A DNA stretch of 63,744 nucleotides, from contig ML769467.1 in assembly GCA_009733575.1 (NCBI GenBank), forward strand, positions 160,695 to 224,438, in the 5' to 3' direction. Within the stretch, counting starts at the first letter, position 1. The number at the start of each line of letters is the position of its first letter. Source of the stretch: Gymnopus androsaceus JB14. Its lineage: Eukaryota > Basidiomycota > Agaricomycetes > Agaricales > Omphalotaceae. The translations under genes and the position numbers were made by a program. The notes below the pieces were generated by a model. The model made no database searches, was not told where the DNA came from, and worked only from the letters and a program-made list of their open reading frames with translations. Of this stretch, positions 36,439 to 48,700 are shown one piece after another.

Positions 36439-37632
36439 TTGCCACAGATGGCCATGTTACACCCTCTTCCTGCTCAAAATGAGCGTTCATCCCCTAAGTG
36501 GGATTCAAAGTATGAAGAACAACTTCCTACCTTTTTTGAGGAATTTGAAACAGTTGCAAAAGCTGCAGGTATTGATGCCAATGATGTGGAGATGAAGAAG
36601 GGAGTTCTTTGCTATGTTGATCCTGAATTGATGAGGTTCTGGTGAACCCTCCCCACATTCAAAGAAGTTGCCAAAGCATGGGTCAAATTCAAGAAAGAGG
36701 TCTTGTCCCACTATCCCAGCGCATTGGAGGTGGCAGAGGTGACAACCGAGGACCTGAAGAAGGTTGTCAGCGAGTTTGCTAAGTCTGGAATATCAAACAG
36801 TAAAGAACTCGGTACTTACCACCAAAAATTGTCCATCATTGCCAATTCCCTCCAGGAACACGGTATCCTTTCCAAGGTCCAAGTTGCCAGCTTCTACATG
36901 CAGGTGCTCCCTGATTCCATCCGCATCCGTCTAGATACACATTTACAGGTGTCATTCCCAAAGAAGGTTAAAGGTCAAGCGTATTCACTTACCGAATTAC
37001 GCAAAGCTATTGATTTCCTCCTTTCTGACATGTTGACCACCATGATAGGTGGAAATTTTAGTGTTTCCTCCACAACGGCTCTGGTTACTCCCAAGTTAGA
37101 ATCTATGGACTCAAAGCTTGATCAGTTCCTGGCATTGTTCACCCAAATGATGAGCCAGATGGGAAATGATAACTCACCTCAGTCTAGTGGTGGTAACCGT
37201 TGTCCAAAACAGAACCGATCCAACAAATGCTTCTGGGACAATTGTGATAGTCTCAACTTCAATAACTGCATCAACCTAAGAGATTGGGTTGACAAGGGTC
37301 GAGTCAAGTGCAGTGAGAATGGATTCGTGCAACTAAAGAGTAGTCAGCATCTCCCTTGTAATCAACAATATATGGAAGGAACCTTGAAACAATACTTTGA
37401 ATATTATTTCAAAGACCATCCATCCAAAAAGTCTTGGTTGTTGGAGTCACCCCAGGTTACAATGGGTCCATTGGCAGGAGTCAATGTGAGTACTCATTCC
37501 TCCTATTCTCTCTGTGGGTTCCAAGGTCCATCAATGCTCGCAAAGGCCGTGTCGTATATGATGAGTCCCATTGAGGAAGAGCCAGAAGCTGAAGCAATAT
37601 GTCAGCTCATCTTCAAAATGGAAACTTGTTGA
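36439..37632 (+). pseudogene. gag-like polyprotein of the LTR element, broken
   Basis: The frame from 36439 (KWDSKYEEQLPTFFEEFETVAKAAGID) ends at TGA 36643-36645, directly followed in the same frame by TLPTFKEVAKAWVKFKKEVLSHYP and a long gag-type helical region (to 37632). The context FW-stop-TLPTF suggests the lost residue was Arg (CGA>TGA). Gypsy gag proteins of mushrooms show this F..L...W..L.TF.....F...YP pattern. A second TGA at 37630 and a frame change follow; downstream Pro-rich sequence (37640-38110) continues the gag-pol linker in pieces. Confidence 0.65.
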
Positions 37633-38202
37633 GCAATGAAAGAAGCTAAAGACAACAACGTACCTGATAAAATGTTGTCAAAGCCTATATCCAAACCTAA
37701 TCCTCCTCCCCGCGATCCTGAGCCTTCCCAGCCAATTCCTCTTGTTCCTGGTCCAACAAGACCATCAAAGCCTATCATAGGCAAACTTCCTCCGAATTAT
37801 GTCCCCCCGCAGGAAAGGATGGTTGATATCCCTCCTAAGGACAATGTTTGTAACTTTTTTTCGTTACCATGCACCTATCAAGACCAAGGCTGCAGTTGAA
37901 TGTGTTGTTCAAGCTGGCCTCTTGAGTGTAGTATCTATCAGACAAGATGATTTGTCAGCGATTGCGCCAGATTACCGAAGGAAAGTAAAAGAGAGCATGA
38001 CGAGTCATCATATTGGAATTGACAGTAATTTGTTGGAAGAAGAAGAACCAACATACCTCACCAGCGGTTGTGGTAACAATGCAAAGTATCTGGGCAACAT
38101 CCCTAAATGACTTAATGCAAAGTAACAGGGCAACTATCTAGCCTATCTAAACTATACCTAAACTACAATTCTTACTGATCCATTACTAGTACATATATAG
38201 TA

Positions 38203-38540
38203 CCATTAGGGTGTGTTAGGATGAGGTTAGAGTAGGGCTAGGGTTAGGTTAGGGTTAGGTTAGGGTTAAGATAAGATATCGATATTCAAATCAGAAAAAT
38301 GTGAATAGCATGTGATCAATGGAAGTGTTAGGGTTAGGGTTAGCTTCAGCTAACCCTAACCTGGTCCATACAGTGCTCTGGAGTATCATGTGACAAGAAA
38401 GAGTTAGGATTAGGGTTAGCTAAAGCTAACCCTAATCTGGTCCACAGTGGTCTTTAGGATTAGTTAGCTTTAGCTAACCCTAACCTGGTCCACACAGGTT
38501 AAGGTTAGGGTAGGGATCCAGAGTTAGGGGTTGAGGACAA
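38203..38540 (+). repeat. TTAGGG-like interstitial block with three palindromic units
   Basis: Begins with irregular TTAGGGTTAGG-type repeats (38210-38275). From about 38325 there are three units in which TTAGGGTTAGCT is followed within a few bases by AGCTAACCCTAA and then CTGGTCCA (about 38325-38370, 38402-38445, 38457-38495). It lies inside the retrotransposon interior, so it is not a chromosome end. Confidence 0.7.
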
Positions 38541-38754
38541 AGTCTGGGGTGCGGGGCTTGCCCTGCTATCTGCAGTAGAAAGTTTAGGGTTGGGGATATT
38601 AAGGTTAGGGATTATTAGGGTTATGGATAGTCTAGGGTTTGGCAGTGCAGGTCAGGATCACATCATGCATAAGGCTCGAAAATTTGTCTGTTTTTTCCCA
38701 CGATCCCTCATTCAACCTCTATGGATATTACAAAGCTCAAGTCTTATAGGGCTG

Positions 38755-39121
38755 CATCAGGAAAAATGGTCTGGGCCCAGGGCTGACTTTAGGTTGACCC
38801 ACAATGACTTAAAGAGACTTAAGGGGAGCTAGGGATGCCTAGGTCTCCTAGGCCACCTAGGTTGCCTAGACTGCCTCAGTTCCTTTGAGGTCACCTAGGT
38901 TGCCTAGGATTTAGGGATAAACCTTGGGAATTTGAGGCAACCTGAGTTAACCTGAGTAAACCTGAGTAAGCCTGAGCTAACCTGAGGAACCTGAGGTAAC
39001 CTGAGGTAGCCTAAGGTAGCCTGGGGTAGCCTGGAAGACCCAAGGTGACCAGGGTGACCAGGGTGACCAGGGTAGCCTAGGTTCCCTAGGTCATCATAGG
39101 TTTAACCCCTTTTTGCTGATG
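38755..39121. mobile_element. MITE D1 (CATCAG family, CCTAGG units)
   Basis: 367 bp. Left CATCAGGAAAAATGG, right end inverse CATCAGCAAAAAGGG; TG flanks both sides. The body is almost wholly short degenerate repeats: CACCTAGG/TGCCTAGG, AACCTGAG (about eight copies, 38940-39010) and GACCAGGGT (three copies). Inserted inside the LTR element. Confidence 0.75.
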
Positions 39122-39283
39122 TGGATAGTTATCCAGTTACTTTGCATTATACCGTTTAGGTCTAACCGTCTATTGCCTACATACTTTGCATTAAACTTAC
39201 AGCTGCAGCTGCATACCTGCTGGAATCTACAAAATCACTGTCCCCAAGTAGAACCCAGTACAGCAACATGAAATCCCTCCCAA

Positions 39284-39778
39284 TTGCCTGTAAGGACCCT
39301 CCAGATCTGGTGGCAGTATTCTTCCAGGAGTTCAGAGATGCAGGCTGATGCAGCAGAAGGCAATGGTTTCTATGTTGCCAAAGAATTGTCAAGTATCCAA
39401 GGAATAAATGCTCTTGTTGGAGAATGTGCTGTCCATTGTGTAGCGGACAGTGGGTGCAGTATAGTTGCCATGTCGGACGCAACTAGCAATGCATTAGGTC
39501 TCTCATTCAATCCACAATGTCGAATTCTGCTACAGAGTGTGAACAGTAAGACAGACTGGACTCTTGGAATTGCAAAAGACATACCATTCTATTTCAACAA
39601 CATTATTGCGTTCCTGCAAGTCCATGTCATTGACTCTCCCACATACGACGTCTTGTTAGGCTGTCCATTCGAAGTATTAACCCAGGCCCATGTCCAAAAC
39701 TTCCTCTCCGGCAATCAGCACTATATGCTGACCGACCCCAATACTGACAAAGTTGTTATGATCCCCACCATCCCTTGA
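39284..39778 (+). pseudogene. retropepsin-like aspartic protease domain of the LTR element
   Basis: Contains HCVADSGCSIVAMSD (D-S-G active-site motif), followed by hydrophobic strands and VLLGCPFEVL (the downstream LLG motif). This is the gag-pol protease of Ty3/gypsy elements. The frame is open over 164 residues but isolated from gag by the MITE and the telomere-like block, and no polymerase follows. Confidence 0.7.
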
Positions 39779-40373
39779 GACTCGAGAGCTTCCGTGGTTT
39801 TGCAAGGAGGATGGAAGGGACAGAAGAAATTAGTAAGTTGAACAATGAGGATGTGAACAAGGCAGCATTGAAATCAGACTTATCTAATCTCGGTGCCAAT
39901 ATCTCTATTTCTCTTAAATCTGATGTCCTCGGTCCAGTACCAAGTTCTGATCAAATTATCTTGGCACTCTTTCATGCCCACACTTATTTTTCATGCAACG
40001 CAATGATGTACGCATCAATTTGTCAGTGTTCAGCCATCCTAGCCTCCTCCATCATCTCATCTGGTCTATCCTCTCCCTGTTCCACTTAGGTGGCATTCTT
40101 CCACACCTTCCTTCTCAACTTAAATCCTTACCATTAATCCCGAATAATAATTCCATTCCTATACCCACATATGTCCCCAGCTCAATTCTATTCCTCCACT
40201 GTTCACTCCCACTGGTTGCTATACCAAAGAAAGTAAAGATATTATTGACAGCGTTCACAACCACGCTTTCCTATGGCCAGAGAAAAGGAAAGCATCTCAT
40301 TTGTTTTTCTTTTTTTTTCTCTCTTTCTTTTTTTTCCGCTCCATTTGGTCCCCCCTGTGGTTTCTTTTTTTTT

Positions 40374-40390
40374 AAAAAGTGGAGAGGGAA
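40374..40390 (+). other. polypurine tract
   Basis: AAAAAGTGGAGAGGGAA directly abuts the 3' LTR start (TGTCGTGC), the position where plus-strand DNA synthesis is primed in LTR retrotransposons. Confidence 0.6.
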
Positions 40391-40701
40391 TGTCGTGCTT
40401 CATACGCGTATGCACGTGTATGAATTCGTGACAAGTTCCTTGGACTTACCATAGTGACATTACCTTACATAGCTACCAGTTATCAGTGCTCTCAGGCACA
40501 TTTCATTCCTTACTACCTACTGTTGCTAGTACAACCATCATAGATACATAGGGACTCGGTACATATAAAACCAGTACCGCGTCGAGATAGAGGGACTTTT
40601 CCCGCTTTCCAATATATACATTCTTTAGCCTGCAAACAACCTCAATCAGCCCTCTCAAACCCAAAGCACATTTCCGTCCACACACAGGATCAAGCTTTAC
40701 A
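40391..40701 (+). repeat. 3' LTR
   Basis: 311 bp, starts TGTCGTGCTTC, ends CTTTACA, followed by CCAT. Differences from the 5' LTR are nearly all C/T or G/A, many at CpG. Confidence 0.78.
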
Positions 40702-41371
40702 CCATGAACATGCCAATATAATATTATAGATTATGATTATTTAAATTTTGGTTCAGTGAGTGTCGCCGCCGCTGAGTGAGGGAAGTGATTTCAAAACAAG
40801 GATATATTTAGTTTTGAATTGAACGGCTGACAGACAACATGCTGTGAAATATACAATCCATAGCAATCCATAGCAGTCCATAGCAATCCATAGCTCTGGA
40901 CAGATGGGGACCTTGCTATGGGTGCTATGGGTGCTATGAGCACTGCACAGAGCTGTTCAGCTCTGTCCAGCTCACCCAGGTTTTGCTGATGGATGATTGA
41001 AAGCATATTTAAACAGTGGGGACTGGAATTTCAGATTGAGTCAGTGCACCTGGTGTAAAGCAGCATGTTCACTATCTCGTCATTTGCAACAATGGGGGAG
41101 CTGAGATTTTTCACTGGCCCTTGGTTCCAACCCTATTCTTACAAGCTCAAGCTTCCACCCATAAAAACCAGCCCAGTGCCGGGGGAAGCGGAGGATGGCC
41201 CAAAGTTTGTGTGCCCAACTGTATATATATATAGTAATATTAGTACTAATAATGAGGGTACCTACAGTTGTAATAAATTTGTAGACATTGACACTATTTA
41301 CAACTGTAATCTAAGTAACTTGTATACAATATCTGTGTCCTGGGCTCTATAAGATGAGGCCAAAGCAAGCA

Positions 41372-42724
41372 TACTGTATAATTACAACCTAAAGTTCCCA
41401 TAACCATAATGTAGTCCTTGGGAACTTGGCCTTTCAAAAATTGTAACACATAACGGGGTCCAAGGAACTTTGGATTTTGCAAAATAGTAACCCAAAGTTG
41501 CAAAGATTGTGCTAAAATGCCCAAAAAAGCACTAAAAATCTCTTCAGAACTTCACTTTTTGAAGTTCTCACTGTACACAGACAGGTCCCGAGATCGGAAT
41601 TAATCCGGTTTCTGATCGTTTAGATGGCATCTAAAAAATAAGCAAAAAATCCGGAATTGAGGCCGACCGGTTCTCAGCTAAAAGTCGGATTTCCGGAATA
41701 TTTCTGGATTCAATCTGGAATCAAACCAATGGCATATTTTAGATTTACATCGGGTTGCTCATTGAATTTCGTTACTGCCGGGGCATCCCGATGTTCATTT
41801 TCATTCCCGATGTATCCCGATGGTTGAAAAAATACATAGAATAGAATATATTTGGTGAACAAGGAGAACGAGGACAACAAAAGACAGTACGATAGTCGAT
41901 ATAGGCCTCTCAGATAGACTCTGATGCATTAACTCCCGCCTATTCGTTACTCTCGTATACTCCCAATGCCCTTCAATTTCTGTGTTGCTTGCTGCTAGCG
42001 AACTAATCATTAATAAATGGTCAAAAAAAAAGCACTCAATACACACCTATGGCCCAGGAGCTTGATCCACCTCAGCACAGGAAATAACCATAAGAAGCAA
42101 AAGTCTAGAGAAAAAAGTAAAGTCAGTACTACATGACAATGTCCGCTGGCCACATTGGCACTTGGAATAATACTATAAGCTTGAAGAAATGTTGAGGATT
42201 TCATTGTTACTTGAGTCTTGCATTGCTTGCGGAGGCTTGATGAGCTTGAAATCGTCCCAGAAATATTGTTGATGTCGTTCAAGGAATCTTGAGGATCATA
42301 AGAATACCTTTGGCATGTTGAACAGTGCCTATTATCTTGTAATTGCACGTCTGGAACCAGACTTGAGTTGCTGCTTGAATTCCGCAAGAACGATCCAGCG
42401 ATGATGGTTGAAAGGAAGAAAGGAGATATGTGGCTGTGCTCCAGACTCTGTCGTTTCTTCAACTTCAGTAATGTTTGTTTCAATTCAGGTACTTTATGCC
42501 GGATTTAAACCGATATATCAAGGAAACCGGATGTAATTTGGATTGCCGTCGCGAAATCAACGCGGTTTTCCTTTTTTGGTTTGAAATCGGTCAAAGTCCA
42601 GATTATTTCCGAAAAAATGATTCTAATTGATACCAAAATCTCGTTACCAGATTCATTCCGAACCAGAGCCGTGAGCGTGTAATGCGTAACACCCCGGGAA
42701 CTTTAGGTCATAATTATACAGTAA
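41372..42724. mobile_element. 1.35-kb element with ~28-bp inverted ends
   Basis: Left end TACTGTATAATTACAACC...AAGTTCCC and right end, reversed, TACTGTATAATTATGACC...AAGTTCCC. The interior contains a minus-strand ORF (42483-42010, Ser/Leu-rich, no recognisable domain) and no transposase. TSD not clear. It occupies much of the space between element C2 and the GMC gene; 42725-42960 holds nothing recognised. Confidence 0.5.
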
Positions 42725-42960
42725 TGGTCAAAGCTGGCGATCAGAAAGAAAATTTCTTACGGTACTACCTGCCATTGGCTTCAGACTAACAAAGAAATCT
42801 AGTGATTACGACGAGAGTAGAGTATAGATAAACAATAGTAAGATACGCAAAAGAATATCAGTAATCATAAAAGAAACGACAACGAGTATACCTCGCATAA
42901 AATTCGTAATAATGGAAGGAACGTAGTATGAAAGTTTTGGACAGTAAGAATCAGATTCTC

Positions 42961-45296
42961 TTAATGTGAATCCTTGATATCGTCCGCGATCTTTTCCGCG
43001 AGTGCATCTGAACAAAACACATTAGAAATCTAGTCACGGTCATGAACCAATTCGAACTCACAAATAGTACTCTGCGGATGGCCCGGAGGTAACAACGCAA
43101 ACGCACTCGCATCCACCACTCTCAAGCTCTGTACACCGATAACCCTTGCTTGAGGATCGACCACCGTTGTCGTATCATTCGCTTTACCCATTTTACACGT
43201 ACACGACGCATGCCATACCGTCATCAACGAATCTTGAATCTGTTTCAAGATCTCTTCATCGGACTGTACATCGGCTCCAGGGTAATACTCTTCTCCAATC
43301 ACCGTCTTTTGCATGAAAGACGTGAGGAAAGCCTGTCTCACGCGTTTGAAGCCTGCCACCAAGACGGCTTGGTCGGATTCGGAGGTGAGCCAGTTGGGGT
43401 TGATGACTGGGGGGACGTTGGCATCCGCTGAAGCAATAGTGACATTTCCTCGAGATAGAGGAGCGACGATGGCGGCGAGGATAGCACCGTAGTTGCCTTG
43501 CAGAGGCTGCATTAACTCGGGTGCAGCTGCATTAAGTTGATGAATCTCTGATCTCCCTGTCGAAAAAGACACATAGACTTACTAAAATCTCCGATGTATC
43601 CAGGGCTGGAGACGTACTAGAGGTAGAGCTTAATAGTGCTTTCGATTTTGCAGATGAAAATACTCGCCTCAAGTTCAGGCCAGTCTGACGGGAAGTATTC
43701 CAGATCTTTCTGAACAGTCTCCGACAAATTCTGGCGCATGTCTGAAGGCAGTTTCTCCCAACCTAAGAAGTCTGCAACATTGCTGGTGAGCGCGCCTTGC
43801 TGTTCCGTCTCATATTTTACTAGCTGTTCCGCGAGATATACGGGTCCTTTAGAAGAAGATTAGTGTACACATTGCAAAAGCCACCAAAATAATTCAACAA
43901 ACATTGAGCACTCGGGTGACAGAATCTACATTGATAGGATAGTCGGGGCCAGCAAAGACATGGTCCCACATATTCTTCAAAAAAGTCAATCAGGATCGAC
44001 AACGATAAAAGTCACTCACCTGCCCAACGTTGGGATTATCCACCAAAACCTGAATCCCGTACTGGTCCAGTGTTGCTTGAGGTCCGATACCAGAGACCAT
44101 AAGCAGTTGTGGCGATTGAAACGCTCCAGCTGACAAGATAACTTCCTTGGTCGCTTTAATCGTGAGTGGGAGCACACCGGCAGCTTCCACTTCGACGCCA
44201 GTGGCACTCAAGTTGGAATCAAAGACGATTTTCTTCGCCATGGTTAGTTGATAGACCTTAAGATTTGAGCGACCAGCACAAGCTTCGAGGAACGTCTCTT
44301 CTGAGGATGCTCGTTGCTCTCCAGAGGGATCGATAGTAGTAGTCGTGTACTGAGCTCCAATGAGCGAGCCAGAGTTGAAGTCTTCAATCGTAGATATGTT
44401 GAGTTCACTGAAACCACCTTGTACGTAGCTGTACGCGAACCCGTAAGTACTAACCATTACCGGATATGCAGAAGTACTACGCACCTGGAAAACGGCTGTG
44501 CGTAATTGGGGTACGAAACGTGTAACGGGCCTCCATTCGTTTCAAACGCATCTAGATTATATTCTGCCGTTGCATTCGCTACTCTAGTGCTTGTGTTGGG
44601 TTTTGTGAACTGAACACTCTTCTTGAAGTAGGGCAAAAAGTTGTCCCAGGTGTAGCTATTATCTCCGACATCGTCTGCCCACATTTGTAAAGACTGGACT
44701 GTCGGTCTTTGATAAATCATGAAATTTTTCGCTGTAAAGCAGTCAGATCCCATCTAAATCCACTGAAAGTAAGCATCACGTACCAGAAGATCCACCAAGA
44801 CATTTTCCCCGAGCATAGTGAATTTCTCGACCTCCTGCGCCTGGTTGAGGAGTGGTCACAAAGTCCCAATCATCCAGAGGATCAGAATCGAGTGGCCTCG
44901 AACCCACAAAAGCAACATCTCCTAAAGGAGTTGATGCAAGAACTGGAACATCAATCTGGTAGAATGTCCCTGCTTCAATAACCGCGACGGTGACTGAGGA
45001 GTTCTCGGACAGTCGAGCAGCTACAGTCTGATTCGGATAATCAGCGCTTTGGTTTCTGAAGATCGAAACTTAAACCTTACTAAACCTGCTGTTCCTCCGC
45101 CAATCACAATGTAATCGAACGATAATTCCTCTCCTGTGATAACAGTATCCAACAAACTAGCCACCTCGGTCGTGACGTTCCGTCGTGAGAGCGTCCTCGC
45201 ATGGAGTCCCCAATGAGCCCCAGGGATGTGGGCGGCGTTGAGAAGACTTGCGAAGACGAGCAAACTCAGTAACGCATATGTGTAAAGGGAGAACAT
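42961..45296 (-). CDS. secreted GMC oxidoreductase (aryl-alcohol/glucose-oxidase-type)
   Basis: Start 45296: MFSLYTYALLSLLVFASLLNA, a signal peptide, then FDYIVIGGGTAGL (the FAD-binding GxGxxG), an intron, AARLSENSSVTVAVIEAG, EIHYARGKCLGGSSG (GMC signature 1), NFMIYQRPT, DNFLPYFKKSV, KATKEVILSAGAFQSPQLLMVSGIG (signature 2), and C-terminally VWHASCTCKMG with the catalytic His and DASAFALLPPGHPQST (second catalytic His/Asn region). The last short exon ends ALAEKIADDIKDSH with TAA at 42961. Several GT/AG introns of 50-60 bp; no disabling change seen. Such enzymes oxidise alcohols or sugars and produce hydrogen peroxide for ligninolysis; the substrate cannot be told from sequence. Confidence 0.85.
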
Positions 45297-45390
45297 GGAA
45301 AAGGGAAGACAAGCCTCAACTTTGGCGGGAGATAAGTTCAATTTGAAATTTCTGATGTAAATTTCTGATGTCTGAAGCGAAAAGGCGGGA

Positions 45391-45605
45391 CGTATAATGA
45401 TTATCCGTATAATCCCAGCCGTCTCAGACTCGCCTCCACCAAGCGCTTGGAGCGATGCAGGCACCACATGCTACTCTGTGGCAAGTGGGTTTAGGAAGGA
45501 AGGAAGGAAGGAAGAACAAAAAAAATCAACTAGTCGGGTAAACCTTCAACCTTCAACCAGTTGCTCTATCACCACTTCTTACAGGTTCGTCTGGAGACAG
45601 GTTGA
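45391..45605 (+). promoter_or_regulatory. upstream region of the GMC gene, duplicated at 7.6-7.9 kb
   Basis: Shares ordered blocks with 7635-7880 (see that entry). Includes a GGAA microsatellite (about 45495-45513). Being 5' of the minus-strand GMC gene, it probably contains promoter sequence, though it may simply be a dispersed repeat that landed there. Confidence 0.45.
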
Positions 45606-45773
45606 ACATCGACCAAGATGAGAGGACTCCAGACTGATTCTGCTTTCTTTCCTCCACATACTAGATAAAAATTTGATACAGCAAATATTATACACACATT
45701 GAAAGACAAGCTTCAATCAGGCAAACTCCACAAAAATGACTTGCCTGTATCCTCTCCATGACATAGACTTTCC

Positions 45774-48700
45774 CTACCAAATTTCGTCAGTCTGGGGAGA
45801 CAACGACAAGATTGGTACATACCCTAGGAATTTCAACGCAGTTACCACAGGAGATGACGATACACCTCGACCGACAGGTGATCGCACTTTTATTGAGCGT
45901 AATGTTACAAATTCCCAGCGAGCTTTTTCACCCTCCGGCGTTCGATCAGCATCCCATGTCCTCAATGCGATGGTTCCGTCAGAGCCACCTGTGGCGAGAA
46001 TACCAAGATGGGAGTACTCTCGCTCATGAAATGCGAGTGCCGTTATAGTGGGCTGAAGAGCAGTGTAGCTGGGTAACGTCGTCAGGTCTAGGGTGACAAT
46101 TGGCCGAGCATTGATTGTGTGCAAACACAGTTTCAGTCGCGAACAAGTAGCTATGTAGCCCTAGATGGTCTTGATGAGACGGCAAAAGTTAACAAGGTAC
46201 AAGAAACATACCGTGCTTTCGTTGATGTCAATCAATGATACAGCGGACATTTCTCCTCCTTCTCCATGCCATATAGATTGAACGTATACCGCCCGGTTAA
46301 GGTCCCATAGTGCTGCACTTCCATCCTTGGAGCCACTGACAATCAAGGACCACGCCCGACAAGCTGCGACACTGATCACTTCATCTGTGTGCACTCGCAT
46401 AATGTGCGTCGGCGAAACGCTTAGCGGCAAATTCTTACCGCCTACCTGTGCTCCTCGTGTTAACGTCCAAAGCCTGACCGTATAGTCACTCGATCCGGTA
46501 ACCATATTATTTGAATCTGCAAAAGCAACGCATGTGCAGAACGAGCCTTCGATCACCTGAACAACCTTATGGTCTACCACCACTCGCAGCTCTTTGGCAC
46601 CACTATGAGACGCAGACCATTCGATTTGCTCGTGCGGATGTGACGGTACGAGCAAAACACCTGCTGAACAAGGTAATATTTTTTCCCCTATCATATCTAT
46701 AACAAGATTTCTGACTGGGACGTTGGAGCCTAGGTCTGAAGAAATCGCATTCAGCTCAGGATGGTAGCAATTCTGAATTACTGAGTCATTTTACCTCTGA
46801 AGCATCGACTGCCCTGCACAAGAAGATGCGCGTCTTCTTCCACACCATGTAGTGTCCCAATCGGCAGTGTAGGAAGTCCGTTGTGATAACGAAGAGGATG
46901 CGCAGTGGTGAAGAGCTTCCTGGGTGTTTGTCCAACTACATAGCAGGTAAGCAACAACGTCTAAGGATTTAGACGTTCTCTCACAATTATGGATGATGCC
47001 TACTGTGGCTTCGCGTTCCAACTCGTCCGTAATGGTGTCAAGATCTGACATAGCCAACCACGTTAAAAAGTGAAATCCGATCGACAGAAACTGACATACC
47101 AATAGACCCCTCGTAAGAAAGAGGATGGAATGCATTCAATGCCGCAGGATCTCGTTGTTTATGCCCCAGATGAGGTCAATCCACGCAGGAAGGTTCTCGC
47201 TGACATAGGTGCTTTCCAACGCCTGATCACATAGATGTTAAGAATATGTATCATGAAATCGGCCAGTTTCACTCACTCTACGATTCATGATGATAAACAG
47301 TAATGGATCTTGTTTTGCCCAGGGTGGTAGCTTCACATCATGTATACGCTCGCCAGTATTCTGCTGAACTCCGAAATCAAGGTTCGCTGAATTTTCAAGA
47401 AACCTGTGAAACAAGTCAAGATGAATAAAAAGCCGACAAGGAAAAGCTTACTCTGGGCAATGGAAAATTCAGGGATGAGTTCTCGAACATCACCTCGAAC
47501 ATCATGGGCGGCAGACTCGTATGCTCTGGCTATATCACTAGCACAAGAGCATTAGTTGGCGCAGCCCAAATTAAAACTCAAAATCACCTGAATAGACGAT
47601 CCGGAAGATCCCAATCTCCTCCTTGTAGAGTCTTGAACATGTGCGTAAATGGTGACATTCGTATTAGGAAATGGCAGACAATCATAGAAGAGCTGAAATG
47701 TGTGCCATAGTGAAACGGTTTTTCATCGACACTTTCTAGATTGCTATAGCGAGTTTCCGCGGCTTCCCGTCGAGCTGGCGTTAGTGCGCCCATCGGCTTC
47801 GTGAGGCTAAAAACATTAATGGTAAGCGAAATGGTCGAACAGTAACAAGCCGTCGTACTCTCTGAATGTTTCTGGTTTAGTCAAGTCCAGCGTGGATGAA
47901 GTATAATCTTGCAAAACCCAGGCTATAAGAAGGAAGTTCGATGGGTAAACATTCACGACCTAGAGTTAGAATCACTCACGAAATACCGGATACTGCGTAG
48001 CATCGCTGGGAGTCCGACCGGAAATCTGGTTCAGAACACACAGATACGTGAACTTCATTCGCATATTAGTTCATGATCAAGTTCTCTATCCAAGAAGTCA
48101 AGAGGGTCTTACATTGCTGATCTCCCGTGCTTGCCATTTGCGCTGTGCTGTGGAAAGCTCATCTGCCCACAGACCGGACAAAACCCTTGCACTGACTATT
48201 CCGAATAGAGGAGTTCGCATAGGAGCAGATTCGGAACCGCTTCGCGTCGTGATACTAGTCAAACGCTGATCGATTTCGGTGCGTTTTTGTTTGTCCATAA
48301 AGACCACCAGCAACGAGCGACTATCTTTGAAATATATCTCGAGCCTGTAAGGATATGAGAACTAGTTTTGAGCAATGTTCAAGCATGACTTACGCTACGT
48401 CACGGAATAAGAATGTCTTGTTGCTGAACGTCGCAATCTGTCCATGAGACCTGAGGGTTATCAGTAAACTACATAACCAGATAGATGGTGACGACAGATA
48501 CCATCTCTGGGCTCTTTGGGGTCCATCTAGTTCAACAATGCTCCCGGGTACAAAGAGCAATGATTTGGGTGCATCGTGGGCGTCGATCACTTCCCCGTCT
48601 TCACTCTCCACTAAACCGTCCAGCATGTATACATGCGTCCGGCCAACGATGAGCAATCCAGCTGATACGAGACGTTAGTTGAAAGTTTCGGTGACTAGCT

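Larger units (their letters stand above)
35714..40701 (+). mobile_element. Ty3/gypsy-like LTR retrotransposon lacking RT and integrase
   Basis: Direct repeats 35714-36024 and 40391-40701 (311 bp each, beginning TGT and ending TTTACA) differ at about two dozen positions by hand count, nearly all transitions. CCAT precedes the 5' LTR (35710-35713) and follows the 3' LTR (40702-40705), a 4-5-bp target duplication. A purine tract (40374-40390) precedes the 3' LTR. Inside are a broken gag, an aspartic-protease domain, a telomere-like repeat block and a MITE. I find no reverse transcriptase, RNase H or integrase motif, so it would depend on another element for movement. Confidence 0.78.
35333..40991. 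mobile_element. Element C2: CATCAG-family element invaded by an LTR retrotransposon
   Basis: Left end CATCAGCAAAACCTGGGTAA at 35333, right end the inverse at 40991 (CACCCAGGTTTTGCTGATG); GA lies immediately outside both ends (2-bp target duplication). CATAGCA/CTATGG units occupy both subterminal regions. Without the 4,988-bp LTR element (35714-40701) and its duplicated target bases the element is only about 0.67 kb, so C2 was a MITE before the LTR insertion. Confidence 0.75.

Noticed and set aside
38203..38290. A chromosome end or telomere
   Set aside because: Lies inside an LTR element with coding sequence on both sides, and the repeats change strand.
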